Counted from the first letter of the stretch, positions 23,178-31,650 are shown. The stretch is 64,000 nt of DNA from SIG565 sp045590755 (GCA_045590755.1 JAZNRP010000004.1:1-64000), one strand, 5' to 3'. Translations and numbers: made by a program. Notes: a model not told the origin generated them from the sequence alone.

Positions 23178-24110
23178 TTAGTCCTCCTTATAGGATGAGA
23201 GAAGCTTCTCCTCTTGTTCGTAACATTTAATAATATTCTTAGCGCGTTCTCTGGCTATCATTGTATGCGGGCCGTAGAAACGCTGTACGCCTTCCTGAAT
23301 TATACCCGAAATAAAGCTTGAACAAGCCCAATAGAAGCCAAGACCGCAAGGTGCACCGAATGCGATTATGAGTGAAATAATCGGCATGCCAAGCATCATA
23401 CCCGTCATACTTGGAGCACCGGGGTTCATCTTCTTCTGTGAGCGAATTGATAAAAGACTTGAGAACATAGCACCTGCAAATGACAATAACGGAATAATCC
23501 AGTTAAGCTTTGCGTCAGCTAAGTTAAGAGAAAAATGCGGAATTTCAGTAAGGCTTATGCCAAAGAAATTAAAGTCAATGCTTTGTACCGCCGTGCTGAT
23601 TTCGTTATAATGTCCTTCAAAGCCTGCGGGCGCTACAAAACCTGCTTCGCTGATTTTCGCAATAACATCCAAATCAAGTCTTAAATTGTTGTCGACCGTA
23701 ATCCCAACGGCTGTGGCAAATTCCTTAACAGCCGTGGCATCTACTGTAGTAAGATAGGTAATAGGGCCTAAAACAAGATAGTAGATTGACATAAGGAAAA
23801 CAAGACGGAAAATCATAGGCAAGCAACCGCCCGACATAGAAACCTTTTCTTTTGTGTAAAGCTCCTGTACTGCGGCATTATACTTTTGCTTGTCGTCGCC
23901 GTATTTTTCCTTTATGGCATCCATTTTAGGCTTAATACGGGTTTGCTGCATTGATGATTTCTGGCTTTTAATTGTAAGGGGTATCATACAAAGGTTAATA
24001 ACCAATGTGAACATAAAAATTGCTACTGCAAAATTATTGTTGAAAATACCCATCAAAAAACGCAGAATATGAGACAAAATGTGTTCGTTAATTACATTAA
24101 ATATAGCCAT
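23178..24110 (-). CDS. yidC: Membrane protein insertase YidC/Oxa1 family
   Basis: A 310-residue YidC of the Gram-positive type, lacking the large periplasmic domain. Membrane segments lie at about 20-45, 95-115, 210-230 and 250-275. The cytoplasmic loop after the first helix carries a hydrophilic QTRIKPKMDAIKEKYGDDKQ-type helix. It inserts membrane proteins together with or without SecYEG. It is placed in rpmH-rnpA-yidD-yidC-jag order. No lipobox is evident at the N-terminus. Confidence 0.93.
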   Translation of the reverse strand: MAIFNVINEHILSHILRFLMGIFNNNFAVAIFMFTLVINLCMIPLTIKSQKSSMQQTRIKPKMDAIKEKYGDDKQKYNAAVQELYTKEKVSMSGGCLPMIFRLVFLMSIYYLVLGPITYLTTVDATAVKEFATAVGITVDNNLRLDLDVIAKISEAGFVAPAGFEGHYNEISTAVQSIDFNFFGISLTEIPHFSLNLADAKLNWIIPLLSFAGAMFSSLLSIRSQKKMNPGAPSMTGMMLGMPIISLIIAFGAPCGLGFYWACSSFISGIIQEGVQRFYGPHTMIARERAKNIIKCYEQEEKLLSSYKED

Positions 24111-24133
24111 ATATAACTATCCTTTTAAATGGA

Positions 24134-24364
24134 TTATTTTTGTTTTCTTTTTTCGGGTACGGGGTCATAGCCGCCTCGACAGAACGGATTGCACCTTAAA
24201 ATACGCCAAACAGTCAGTAGCGTACCCTTAAATGCACCGTGTGTCTGCAAGGCTTCAACGGCATAGTTAGAGCAGGTAGGCGTAAACCTACAGCACCCCA
24301 TTTTGTACGGTGAAATACATTTTTGGTAGTACCTTACCGCACCGATTAAAATTTTACGCATCAT
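24134..24364 (-). CDS. yidD: Membrane protein insertion efficiency factor YidD
   Basis: A 76-residue protein with the YidD hallmarks: RYYQKCISP, CRFTPTCSNYAVEAL, WRILRCNPFCRGGYDPVP. It is an amphipathic inner-membrane-associated protein that assists YidC. Its start overlaps the rnpA stop (ATGA). Confidence 0.95.
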   Translation of the reverse strand: MMRKILIGAVRYYQKCISPYKMGCCRFTPTCSNYAVEALQTHGAFKGTLLTVWRILRCNPFCRGGYDPVPEKRKQK

Positions 24365-24696
24365 TTTTCTTCAAATATGCCGCTTTGTTTTAAATGTGCC
24401 TTCATAATTTCGGCAACTTCATAACTTTTTTTGCTAAGTATGCGGTGTCTTAAAACAAACACAATATCGCAACCGTGTTTTATGTCGGGCGCACACTCAT
24501 AAAATGCGGCAGTAATAAGTCTTTTAGCGCGGTTTCGCATAACCGCGCAGCCTATTTTTTTGCTTACAGTTATACCTATTCTGATTTTTTCGCCCTTCTG
24601 CCGTAAAACATACGATACAAAGAAGGGACTGACTATTGATTTTCCGCGACCGTAAACTCGGCGGAATTCCTTGTTGAGTTTTAATTTTTCAAACAT
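24361..24696 (-). CDS. rnpA: Ribonuclease P protein component
   Basis: A 111-residue RnpA with the RNA-binding RNR motif in CAVMRNRAKRLITAAF. It is the protein subunit of RNase P and partners the RNA encoded at 20752-21077. It sits behind rpmH with a hairpin terminator in between and overlaps yidD by 4 nt. Confidence 0.95.
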   Translation of the reverse strand: MFEKLKLNKEFRRVYGRGKSIVSPFFVSYVLRQKGEKIRIGITVSKKIGCAVMRNRAKRLITAAFYECAPDIKHGCDIVFVLRHRILSKKSYEVAEIMKAHLKQSGIFEEK

Positions 24697-24711
24697 AAAT
24701 TAGGTCATCCT

Positions 24712-24743
24712 TAAAAAAGAAAAGCCACTGCTTTACAAGTGGC
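24712..24743 (-). terminator. Terminator/attenuator between rpmH and rnpA
   Basis: On the minus strand GCCACT-N8-AGTGGC is followed by TTTTCTTTTTT. It would lower rnpA expression relative to rpmH by partial termination. Confidence 0.75.
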
Positions 24744-24749
24744 CCCTAA

Positions 24750-24884
24750 TTAATAAGTGAGCTGCTTTCTGCCTTTAGCTCTGCGACGGGCAAGTACCTT
24801 GCGGCCGTTTGCGGTAGCCATTCTCTTTAAGAAACCGTGTTCTTTCTTGCGGTGAAGCTTCTTCGGCTGATATGTTCTTTTCAT
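24750..24884 (-). CDS. rpmH: 50S ribosomal protein L34
   Basis: A 44-residue basic protein, too short for most ORF cut-offs. It begins MKRTYQPKKLHRKKEHGFL and ends RRAKGRKQLTY, the standard L34 pattern. GGGAGG lies 8 nt before the ATG. It heads the rpmH-rnpA-yidD-yidC-jag cluster behind a consensus promoter. No dnaA is adjacent. Confidence 0.96.
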   Translation of the reverse strand: MKRTYQPKKLHRKKEHGFLKRMATANGRKVLARRRAKGRKQLTY

Positions 24885-24958
24885 TTATTTTACCTCCCTT
24901 TTTTCAGGTTGCGGTTATGGGGCGACAATTCCCTTTATACATAACCTATCATTTTAAG

Positions 24959-24987
24959 ATTATACCCAAAAATAGCCCTTTTGTCAA
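24959..24987 (-). promoter_or_regulatory. rpmH promoter
   Basis: Minus strand TTGACA, 17-nt spacer, TATAAT: perfect consensus, leaving a leader of about 70 nt. Confidence 0.85.
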
Positions 24988-25000
24988 TATATAAATTTAA

Positions 25001-25027
25001 AAAACCGTAGCCTTGCGCTACGGTTTT
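25001..25027 (-). terminator. thiT-thiN terminator overlapping the stop codon
   Basis: The 11-bp stem AAAACCGTAGC/GCTACGGTTTT with a 5-nt loop is followed by TTTTTTAAATTT on the minus strand. Its promoter-proximal arm includes the last codons and stop of thiN. Confidence 0.85.
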
Positions 25028-25638
25028 ATGCTGTCTTCCCACATAACTATCAGTGTGCCCCGTTTTACCGTGACGGTAGATGTGTCCCCTTTAAAGCAGT
25101 TGCTGACACCAAGCGGAATAAACTCATCTAAATTATAATCATTTAATTCATACTCGAATCCCGACAGTGTAACACCTTCTGCCCTACCGCCAAAAGCAAA
25201 GACCGACACACGACCTGTTGTATTACTAAACCGAATTGAGCCGTCACTCACCGCAGTAAAGTGTGTGGTTTTACCAAAAAACACCATTCTTGCCGCCGTC
25301 CTGCTGACTTTAGCGCACAGTGCTATATTAGCAAGGGTGTGGTCGGTTTTACCTTCGGCGGCACCGTACACAATTATCTCATTGTAGCCGTTATCAAGTG
25401 CATAGTTTATGGCTACTGCGGTATCGGTTAAATCCTTTTTGGTTGGAAGCACTATTTTTTGCGGAAAATCGGGCTCATACCCCAAGGAATCAAAGTCCCC
25501 AATTACCAAATCCGGTGTAAGATTTAATTTTTCAAGGCTTAAAAAGCCTTTATCTGCCGCTATTATAAAATCATCAGCCGTAGGCTTTACTACCAAATTT
25601 TCGGTCGGCAATGCGCCGAAGATAAAACACTTTTTCAT
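25018..25638 (-). CDS. thiN: Thiamine pyrophosphokinase
   Basis: A 206-residue enzyme that converts thiamine to thiamine pyrophosphate with ATP. Visible motifs are AADKG (Asp29-Gly31), IGDFDSLG (Asp48, Asp50), TKKDLTDT and GKTDHTLAN, plus a C-terminal beta-rich thiamine-binding domain. It overlaps the thiT stop by 1 nt and shares the TPP riboswitch, so import and activation of thiamine are co-regulated. Confidence 0.93.
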   Translation of the reverse strand: MKKCFIFGALPTENLVVKPTADDFIIAADKGFLSLEKLNLTPDLVIGDFDSLGYEPDFPQKIVLPTKKDLTDTAVAINYALDNGYNEIIVYGAAEGKTDHTLANIALCAKVSRTAARMVFFGKTTHFTAVSDGSIRFSNTTGRVSVFAFGGRAEGVTLSGFEYELNDYNLDEFIPLGVSNCFKGDTSTVTVKRGTLIVMWEDSIKP

Positions 25639-26189
25639 TACATTTCCTTTATTGTTTTTTTAATTATAGGTACTCGTATGAGTGCCAAAGCACCAATTAC
25701 GGTGAGAATTAACTCAGGCAACATAAATGTACCGTTATAAGCCACAGAATAGAGATATGGATTATTAAATATATCAAAGCTTCTGAAGAATATACAGCCC
25801 GAAATAAAATGACTCAAAAATCTTACTATACAAGCAATACTTATGCCCGATACAACACCTGCAGCACCTTTTTTTCTGAAGAGTCCCGAAAGGCAAAGCG
25901 CCGTGAAGGCGAATAGATAGTCAAACAGTATAGCACCTATGAGTGTCCCGATGGTCAATCCCCAGCCGAATACACCGCCTAACATCATTTGTATACCGCC
26001 GTACACAAAGCAGGGTATTATTGCATATTTTACACCGTACGATACACCGATAAGGCATATAGGTAGCATCGAAAACAGTGTAATAGCGCCACCGAGCGGC
26101 ATTTCCCATACTTTAATGAGACTAAGCACAGTAGATAGGGCTATCATCATAGCCGAAACCGTCAATTTTTGCAAGTTTTGTTTCTTCAT
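25638..26189 (-). CDS. thiT: Thiamine ECF transporter S component ThiT
   Basis: A 183-residue membrane protein with about six helices. The MPLGGAITLFSMLPI segment after the first helix is typical of ThiT, and the Gly-rich GGVFGWGLTIGT region follows. It works with a shared ECF module (EcfA, EcfA', EcfT) encoded elsewhere. The TPP riboswitch immediately upstream supports thiamine as substrate. GGAG-like sequence precedes the ATG. Confidence 0.9.
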   Translation of the reverse strand: MKKQNLQKLTVSAMMIALSTVLSLIKVWEMPLGGAITLFSMLPICLIGVSYGVKYAIIPCFVYGGIQMMLGGVFGWGLTIGTLIGAILFDYLFAFTALCLSGLFRKKGAAGVVSGISIACIVRFLSHFISGCIFFRSFDIFNNPYLYSVAYNGTFMLPELILTVIGALALIRVPIIKKTIKEM

Positions 26190-26223
26190 TTTTTATTTCT
26201 CCTTTTCGCGTTTGCTTAGGCAA

Positions 26224-26253
26224 ATAAAAAATGCCGCAGATAAACTGCGGCAT
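26224..26253 (-). terminator. Riboswitch-controlled terminator
   Basis: The 9-bp stem ATGCCGCAG/CTGCGGCAT is followed by TTTTTTATTTG on the minus strand. It lies between the TPP aptamer and the thiT start. Confidence 0.88.
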
Positions 26254-26257
26254 AAAC

Positions 26258-26356
26258 TCTGTAGCGTAACTTCCCTACGTCGGCATTATCCGCATCAGGT
26301 TATGGGTCGAAGCAAAACGGCTTCCTCTCAGCCCGAGTTAATCGAGCTCCCCTTCT
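26258..26356 (-). promoter_or_regulatory. TPP riboswitch
   Basis: The minus strand carries the THI-element signatures GGGCTGAGAGG, GACCC...ACCTGATGCGGATAAT and GCCGACGTAGGGAAG. Binding of thiamine pyrophosphate should favour the downstream terminator and switch off thiT-thiN. Confidence 0.95.
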
Positions 26357-26388
26357 TATTTGCAATTATTTTTGCACTTGACAAAGAT

Positions 26389-26417
26389 AATTTAACATAT
26401 TTTGTCAGTTTAGTCAA
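26389..26417 (-). promoter_or_regulatory. thiT promoter
   Basis: Minus strand TTGACT, 17-nt spacer, TAAATT, starting transcription about 25 nt before the riboswitch. Confidence 0.65.
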
Positions 26418-26420
26418 GAA

Positions 26421-28988
26421 TTATTTATCATCTTCATCGGCACTGACACTAAATCCGCCCATAAATTCATTATTTCGCTGAATCACGGGGTATTCGCGGT
26501 TTAACTGCTCGGCAATATCGTCAAGTGTCAGCTCTTCGGGTTCTTCATTTTCTACCGCATCAGCCACATCGTAGGCCAACCACTTTTCGATTAGCTCTTC
26601 ACCTTCAGGGTAAACGGTTTCTTTATTACGAAGCTTTTTAGTAGCAAGGCAGATTATTAAATAAATCACAAACACTGCCGCTGCGCCGCCGCTTAGCATA
26701 ATGCCTTCCCATAAATACGGGGTTTTGTAGGTGAATACTATCTCACTAACACCTTCATCTACAAAAACTGCCATAAAGCCAATATTTACCTTTTCAATGT
26801 CTACCGCTTTTCCGTTTACAGTTGCACTCCAACCGTCTTCAAACGGCACAGAGAAAAACACAAGCGAGCCTTTATCTCGTGTAACGGTTGCAGTAAATCC
26901 GTTTTTATCACAAGTAAAGCTATTAGCCGCCGTTTCGGCTAATGCTTTGCAGTCTTGTAGTGACGACTGCTCATCAAATGATATATCAGCAGTTATATCA
27001 AGCTTCGATAAAACACCCGAATACCTTTCTGCTGTACTGTCATCCAATACCAAAGCCTTGAGCATTATAAGTGCCCGTTCCTTACCACTGTAATTTTCAA
27101 GGTCGCCTACAGTAATGTATTTATCGTAACTAAAGCCATAGGGTATATAGTACTGATTTTCATAAATCTTATAGTTGCCCTGTGCATCGTAATATTTATA
27201 ACCCGGCATTACAGTATTACCCACAGAATCTTCGAACGGGTCTTCGCCATTCAAATTAAGCACATATTTAACCGATAAAAGATTGCGAATAGCCCAGTTG
27301 TCAGTTTCTGCCCTGCTTGCAACCGAGCGTTTTTCGCCTACAAACTCATAATAATCCACAATTGATGACGGAACAACCGAGTGGAAGGCATGAATACTCG
27401 GGTAGCCTAAAAACATACCCGTATTATCAGGACAGTCGTAGGTGTCGATTCGGTAATCGTCTAAGTTGGGTAAATCCACCTTGCCTTCTATCATTGAATC
27501 AATCACTACTGTGTCTATATCGTAGGAATGCTGTCTGCCCATTCCAATAAAGAATATACTGTAGATAACCGAAAAAATACAGGTAAATGAAAGCGCCACA
27601 TTCCAGAAAGCCTTTCGGCGTTTTTTGAATGCCGCAAAGATTATTGCCGCCACTATAAACGCTATAACGGCAATGGCTACAGTAAGCCAAAATCTTCTTA
27701 TATAGAACGGATTGGTGTTATCGGTGAAAAGACCTAAGGTGTAGCCGTCCTCTGTCTTTTGCGGGAAAAGACCTATTACAAGGGCGAATGCCGCAGTAAT
27801 AAAGCCTACCCAGCAAAAAGCGCCTTTCCAATTTACATCGCGGTCTTCTGCCGCAGAAACGGTTGCTAAGCACATAATAAGTATCGGCATATAGAACCAT
27901 CTTGCATAGTATGACGAATTAAATGCCGAAAATACACTGTTGAGTATCGGGAAAAACGAGAAAACAAAGCTTGTACATATAACTCTCTTAATCCACTTGC
28001 CACGGTTTGCCATACAGTAGGCAAACACACCGCTCATACTGAAAAGCGGTAACCATCCGCCAAGCGATGACCATTTAACATTAGCACCAGGGAAAAATAC
28101 GGGACGAGCAGGTATATCGGGTGGGAAAAAGAAGCACTCAATAATATTAAGATAAATCTGCTCCTTGCCGTAGGTTATAGCGCCCCAGCCTGTAAGAAAA
28201 TCTTCAAGTCTGCCGATTTTTGATACGGTATAAATGGTGGGCAGTAATAAAAACGCCGCCATTAAGAGTCCTAAAACCGACTCAAAGAACATAGTAACAA
28301 AACGAGCAAAGGTAACCTTTACTGCCTTACTTACAACGCGGATAATAAAGTATATTATGCAGAAAAACACCATGCCGAAGAAGAAAAAGAAATTCATAAC
28401 GGCGGCTAAGCACACACATATAGCGAATACGCCGCGGCGGTTTTCGGTCATTAAAAGCTCGAAAGATAGAAGCAATAGCGGGAAAATAACAATAGCTTCG
28501 TGGAACTGATTGAAAAACACATTGTATACCGAGAAGCCGCAGAATGCGTACAGTATACCGCCAAGTCGTGCCGCATCGGGCGTATGCGTGAAGCGGCGAA
28601 TATAAAGGTAAGCCGTCAGTGCCGCAAAGGCAAATTTAAGTATAAGCAGCGGTCCCATCAAATACGGCACCATCCAATTAGGGAACGGAATGGTAAGCCA
28701 GAAAAAAGGACTGCCTAAAAGATAATAGGAATAAGACCCTATAAAATTAGCGCCTAAATCGGTAAGCCAGCTCCAACCGAAATCCCCCTGTCTTACCATT
28801 TCGTGACACATCTGATAAAAAGGAATTTGCTGAACATTAAAGTCACCGTAAAATGTAAAATAGCCGTTCCCTTCAATTATAAAGGGCAGAAAAACAACGG
28901 TGGCGGTAATGAGTGCTATTAAAAAGGTGCTAAACCCCATACCCTTTGTGGGCTTCAGGGTTATTGCTTTGTTATACGAAAATCCCAT
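26421..28988 (-). CDS. YfhO-family polytopic membrane protein
   Basis: An 855-residue membrane protein of the YfhO family (GT-C-like glycosyltransferases). It has an early outer loop with YGDFNVQQIPFYQM and about 12 helices in the first 470 residues. A large extracytoplasmic domain (about 480-710) follows, then a final helix (GIMLSGGAAAVFVIYLIICL) and a charged cytoplasmic tail. In Gram-positives YfhO and related proteins glycosylate lipoteichoic acid. The frame extends to TTG 29003 inside the GGAGAG site, so ATG 28988 is used. Its promoter is superimposed on that of yfbR. Confidence 0.85.
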   Translation of the reverse strand: MGFSYNKAITLKPTKGMGFSTFLIALITATVVFLPFIIEGNGYFTFYGDFNVQQIPFYQMCHEMVRQGDFGWSWLTDLGANFIGSYSYYLLGSPFFWLTIPFPNWMVPYLMGPLLILKFAFAALTAYLYIRRFTHTPDAARLGGILYAFCGFSVYNVFFNQFHEAIVIFPLLLLSFELLMTENRRGVFAICVCLAAVMNFFFFFGMVFFCIIYFIIRVVSKAVKVTFARFVTMFFESVLGLLMAAFLLLPTIYTVSKIGRLEDFLTGWGAITYGKEQIYLNIIECFFFPPDIPARPVFFPGANVKWSSLGGWLPLFSMSGVFAYCMANRGKWIKRVICTSFVFSFFPILNSVFSAFNSSYYARWFYMPILIMCLATVSAAEDRDVNWKGAFCWVGFITAAFALVIGLFPQKTEDGYTLGLFTDNTNPFYIRRFWLTVAIAVIAFIVAAIIFAAFKKRRKAFWNVALSFTCIFSVIYSIFFIGMGRQHSYDIDTVVIDSMIEGKVDLPNLDDYRIDTYDCPDNTGMFLGYPSIHAFHSVVPSSIVDYYEFVGEKRSVASRAETDNWAIRNLLSVKYVLNLNGEDPFEDSVGNTVMPGYKYYDAQGNYKIYENQYYIPYGFSYDKYITVGDLENYSGKERALIMLKALVLDDSTAERYSGVLSKLDITADISFDEQSSLQDCKALAETAANSFTCDKNGFTATVTRDKGSLVFFSVPFEDGWSATVNGKAVDIEKVNIGFMAVFVDEGVSEIVFTYKTPYLWEGIMLSGGAAAVFVIYLIICLATKKLRNKETVYPEGEELIEKWLAYDVADAVENEEPEELTLDDIAEQLNREYPVIQRNNEFMGGFSVSADEDDK

Positions 28989-29018
28989 ATCTTCTCTCCG
29001 CAAAAAATAATTTATTTA

Positions 29019-29052
29019 TTGATATTATAACAGATTATGATATAATATTCAA
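29019..29052. promoter_or_regulatory. Superimposed divergent promoters (YfhO / yfbR)
   Basis: Rightward: TTGATA 29019-29024, 16-nt spacer, TATAAT 29041-29046. Leftward: TTGAAT 29052-29047, 17-nt spacer, TATAAT 29029-29024. Both occupy the same 34 bp, so only one polymerase can bind at a time. Confidence 0.7.
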
Positions 29053-29078
29053 TAGTACAACATTTTTCGAGGTGTATA

Positions 29079-29654
29079 ATGAAACATCATTTTTATGCAA
29101 TGCTGTCCCGTATGAAAAATATATACCGTTGGGGTTTAATGCGCAACACCAAAAGCGAAAATTTAAGTGAGCATTCACTGGAAACCGCCTATGTAGCACA
29201 CGCTTTAGCCCTTATACACAACAACCGCTTTGGCGGCAATATAAATGCCGACCGCGTAGCCGTGTTGGCTATGCTTCACGATACAAGCGAAATTATAACG
29301 GGCGATATGCCAACACCCATTAAGTATTATAACCCTAAAATAAAGAGCGTTTATAAGGAAATAGAATCTGTTGCGGAAGAAAAGCTTATTTCTATGCTGC
29401 CCGACTATCTGCAAAAGGATTTTTCTATGCTTTATAACTGCACAGATGAGCAAATGCACCGCTTTGTAAAGGCGGCAGATAAAATTTCTGCCTACATCAA
29501 ATGCATTGAAGAAATGAAGATGGGAAACAACGAGTTTTCCAAGGCTAAGGACTCAACCGAAAAACTGATACGGGAAATGAATATGCCCGAAGCCGATGTC
29601 TTTATGGATGAATTCATACCGTCGTTCTATCTGTCCCTTGATGAACAAAACTAA
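29079..29654 (+). CDS. yfbR: YfbR-like 5'-deoxynucleotidase (HD domain)
   Basis: A 191-residue HD-domain phosphohydrolase. Metal ligands appear in SEHSLETA (His), MLHDTSEIITGDMPTPIKY (His-Asp) and VKAADKISAYIKC (Asp), matching YfbR. It removes the 5'-phosphate from deoxynucleoside monophosphates in nucleotide salvage. GAGGTG lies before the ATG. It is a single gene ending in a good terminator. Confidence 0.92.
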   Translation: MKHHFYAMLSRMKNIYRWGLMRNTKSENLSEHSLETAYVAHALALIHNNRFGGNINADRVAVLAMLHDTSEIITGDMPTPIKYYNPKIKSVYKEIESVAEEKLISMLPDYLQKDFSMLYNCTDEQMHRFVKAADKISAYIKCIEEMKMGNNEFSKAKDSTEKLIREMNMPEADVFMDEFIPSFYLSLDEQN

Positions 29655-29660
29655 ACAATA

Positions 29661-29690
29661 AAAACCCGACTGCTTGTCGGGTTTTTAATT
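29661..29690. terminator. Bidirectional terminator after yfbR
   Basis: The 10-bp stem AAAACCCGAC/GTCGGGTTTT with a 5-nt loop is followed by TAATTTT. It overlaps the end of the convergent lipoprotein gene. Confidence 0.88.
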
Positions 29691-30629
29691 TTCTATTTTT
29701 TCTTTGCTAAAGGTAGTAGCGGTACATACGGGTAGCCTCAAATTGTATTTACCGCCTTTAAGGCTGATATCTTGGTTTGCCCCATCTAAAACAGGGTACA
29801 CCGTACGGTCCTTGTTCATTTCTTTGGTAGTTAAATTGAAATATTTATATCTGGGCGTTTCACCGCCTGTATCATCCCAGGTCACATCCAATTCATACCA
29901 CTCACCCGAAATTTCCACTATATTCCACATATGCGATGTTTCATCGCTGATTCCTTTTACAAGCGAACAATTAATACCCGCCCGCTTACACAACAGCTGC
30001 ATAGCGCGTGAATACCCTTCACAAACCGCCTTGCCGTTAACTAACGCTCCTACTACTGTATATCTTGTATACACGCCGTCGGCGGTATAGGTAACATTAT
30101 TACATAAATAGTCGTGAAAATACCGTTCTTTTTGAAAATATGACATACCTTCGGTTTCGGCCAAGATGCTCTCTAACTTTTTCTCCAATGCCGCTTCAAA
30201 AGAAGCACGGGCAGTTTCGTCCATATTATATTTAATCTCAATATAAAATTTTTCTTGATTTACAGAATAAGTCGTATATTCACCGCTAAGCCAAAAAAGC
30301 TCAGGGTGGTCAACCGACACACTTAAAAACGCTATGTTAACATTTTCTTTAAGCCCGTTTTCATCATCGGTCAGGTACACTTTACCTTCATTCATATCAA
30401 GCACAGCGTTCAGTATTTTATTGTAAATGTCCCGTTGCGCATCATTTAACAGATTATAGCAATAGTCATAAACTCCGCCTTGGGAAAGCGTTTCTTCTGT
30501 TTTTTCTTGCGTGGATGAGTTTTGATTGGTTAAATCGGAAGGAATATCATTTTGGGGTGCATTACCGCCATAACAAGCCGAAAAGGTCAGCATTGCTAAA
30601 ACTATAAAAACGCTAAGCAGCCCTTTCAT
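29685..30629 (-). CDS. Lipoprotein with transglutaminase-like protease domain
   Basis: A 314-residue exported protein. The signal peptide ends at a lipobox FSAC with Cys19, followed by a Ser/Thr/Gln-rich linker. The second half is a transglutaminase-like domain with the triad Cys203 (GKAVCEGYSRA), His233 (TSHMWNIV) and Asp248 (ELDVTWDD). Such domains act as proteases or cross-linking enzymes at the cell surface; the target is unknown. It lies 11 nt behind the LCP-like gene in the same operon. Confidence 0.85.
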   Translation of the reverse strand: MKGLLSVFIVLAMLTFSACYGGNAPQNDIPSDLTNQNSSTQEKTEETLSQGGVYDYCYNLLNDAQRDIYNKILNAVLDMNEGKVYLTDDENGLKENVNIAFLSVSVDHPELFWLSGEYTTYSVNQEKFYIEIKYNMDETARASFEAALEKKLESILAETEGMSYFQKERYFHDYLCNNVTYTADGVYTRYTVVGALVNGKAVCEGYSRAMQLLCKRAGINCSLVKGISDETSHMWNIVEISGEWYELDVTWDDTGGETPRYKYFNLTTKEMNKDRTVYPVLDGANQDISLKGGKYNLRLPVCTATTFSKEKIEN

Positions 30630-30640
30630 TGTCTACCACC

Positions 30641-31249
30641 CTAATTCACAAAACTTACATTCCTGCATATTTTCGGCAGCGGCTCTATATACGGGTAACC
30701 GCTTGGAAAATTAAGCTCGGTTGTTGTATTCTTTATTATATACAACAAATCGTTTTTTGAAAAGCCGTTTTTTGATATTTTTTGGAGCATTACAGAAATT
30801 ACCTGTCTTTTATCTACCTGTTTATTTTGCAGTAAATCAGTAACCTGAACGCCCGTATAACGCAAAAGCGAACCTTCGAGTTCCATTTCAATGCCGCCAA
30901 ATCGGTCTATAAGCTCGGCAAGAAAAATATAGTCGGTATCAACGGTATAAGTAACTGTGTAGCCGTAATCAAGTACACTCTGCTTTACTGTTTTTGTGTC
31001 AAATAGTATGACCGATATTTTTTCTTCGTAAAAATCCAGATTTAGAAATACACTGCCACCCCCTGTAAAACGAAATAATATTCCTGCAGTATCGGGCGGT
31101 GTCTGACTGTAATAGGGTACGCCCGGTGCCTTGTTATCTGCAACCCTTTCGTTGTCAGAGATACCTAAATATGTCATAGCCGACATTATAGCCGCTGTTA
31201 TAACAACCGCAGACAACACATATAATGCTGTACGAAATTTGCCTTTCAA
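30641..31249 (-). CDS. Membrane-anchored protein resembling a reduced LCP domain
   Basis: A 202-residue protein with an N-terminal membrane helix (about 8-28). The outer part contains LIDRFGGIEMELEG, TGVQVTDLLQ and spaced Arg residues that recall the LytR-CpsA-Psr (LCP) fold, but the protein is much shorter and the arginines that bind the lipid pyrophosphate are not clear. The start is TTG after GGTGGTG. It is probably a degenerate or specialised LCP relative, co-transcribed with the transglutaminase-like lipoprotein. Confidence 0.5.
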   Translation of the reverse strand: MKGKFRTALYVLSAVVITAAIMSAMTYLGISDNERVADNKAPGVPYYSQTPPDTAGILFRFTGGGSVFLNLDFYEEKISVILFDTKTVKQSVLDYGYTVTYTVDTDYIFLAELIDRFGGIEMELEGSLLRYTGVQVTDLLQNKQVDKRQVISVMLQKISKNGFSKNDLLYIIKNTTTELNFPSGYPYIEPLPKICRNVSFVN

Positions 31250-31315
31250 CTATAAGCACCACCTTAACAATATGAGTATTAACAAAGTAAATGGCGCTTA
31301 TTCATATATTAACCG

Positions 31316-31344
31316 TTTACAAAAAAACAATGCTTTGATATAAT
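31316..31344 (+). promoter_or_regulatory. Promoter of the 86-aa membrane protein gene
   Basis: TTTACA, 17-nt spacer, TATAAT, about 30 nt before the start codon. Confidence 0.7.
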
Positions 31345-31375
31345 AAATACAAAGAACATTGAAAGGAAATCTTAA

Positions 31376-31636
31376 ATGACTGAAAAAACAATTAAAAGTA
31401 AAAATATTAAGCTTCGTAACCTTTTTCGCGTATTAGCTATAATTGTAGCCGTAGCAGGTATTGCTTTAGGCATTTATTTCGGCTTTGATGAAATTACCAC
31501 AATCAGCCTTGTTTCCAAAGCCCCCGTGACCGAAACTGTATTTGAACTGTGGCGCGCTTTTATTTTCTGGTTTTCGGGTCTTAATTCTGCTCTTTGCCTT
31601 TTTGCAGTATCAAAGGTGTTTGAAACTAAAAAATAA
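31376..31636 (+). CDS. Small two-helix membrane protein, unknown
   Basis: An 86-residue protein with a Lys-rich start, hydrophobic segments at about 17-36 and 58-80 and a Lys-rich end. No family is recognised. GAAAGGAAA precedes the ATG and a consensus-like promoter and a hairpin terminator flank it, so it is a genuine single-gene unit. Confidence 0.65.
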   Translation: MTEKTIKSKNIKLRNLFRVLAIIVAVAGIALGIYFGFDEITTISLVSKAPVTETVFELWRAFIFWFSGLNSALCLFAVSKVFETKK

Positions 31637-31650
31637 AAAAGAAAACAATA

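Noticed and set aside
24885..25017. Replication origin next to rpmH
   Set aside because: No dnaA or dnaN gene and no TTATNCACA boxes; the segment is explained by the rpmH promoter and the thiN terminator.
26731..27093. Plus-strand frames inside the YfhO gene
   Set aside because: They are shadows of a continuous 855-codon membrane protein gene and have no start signals.
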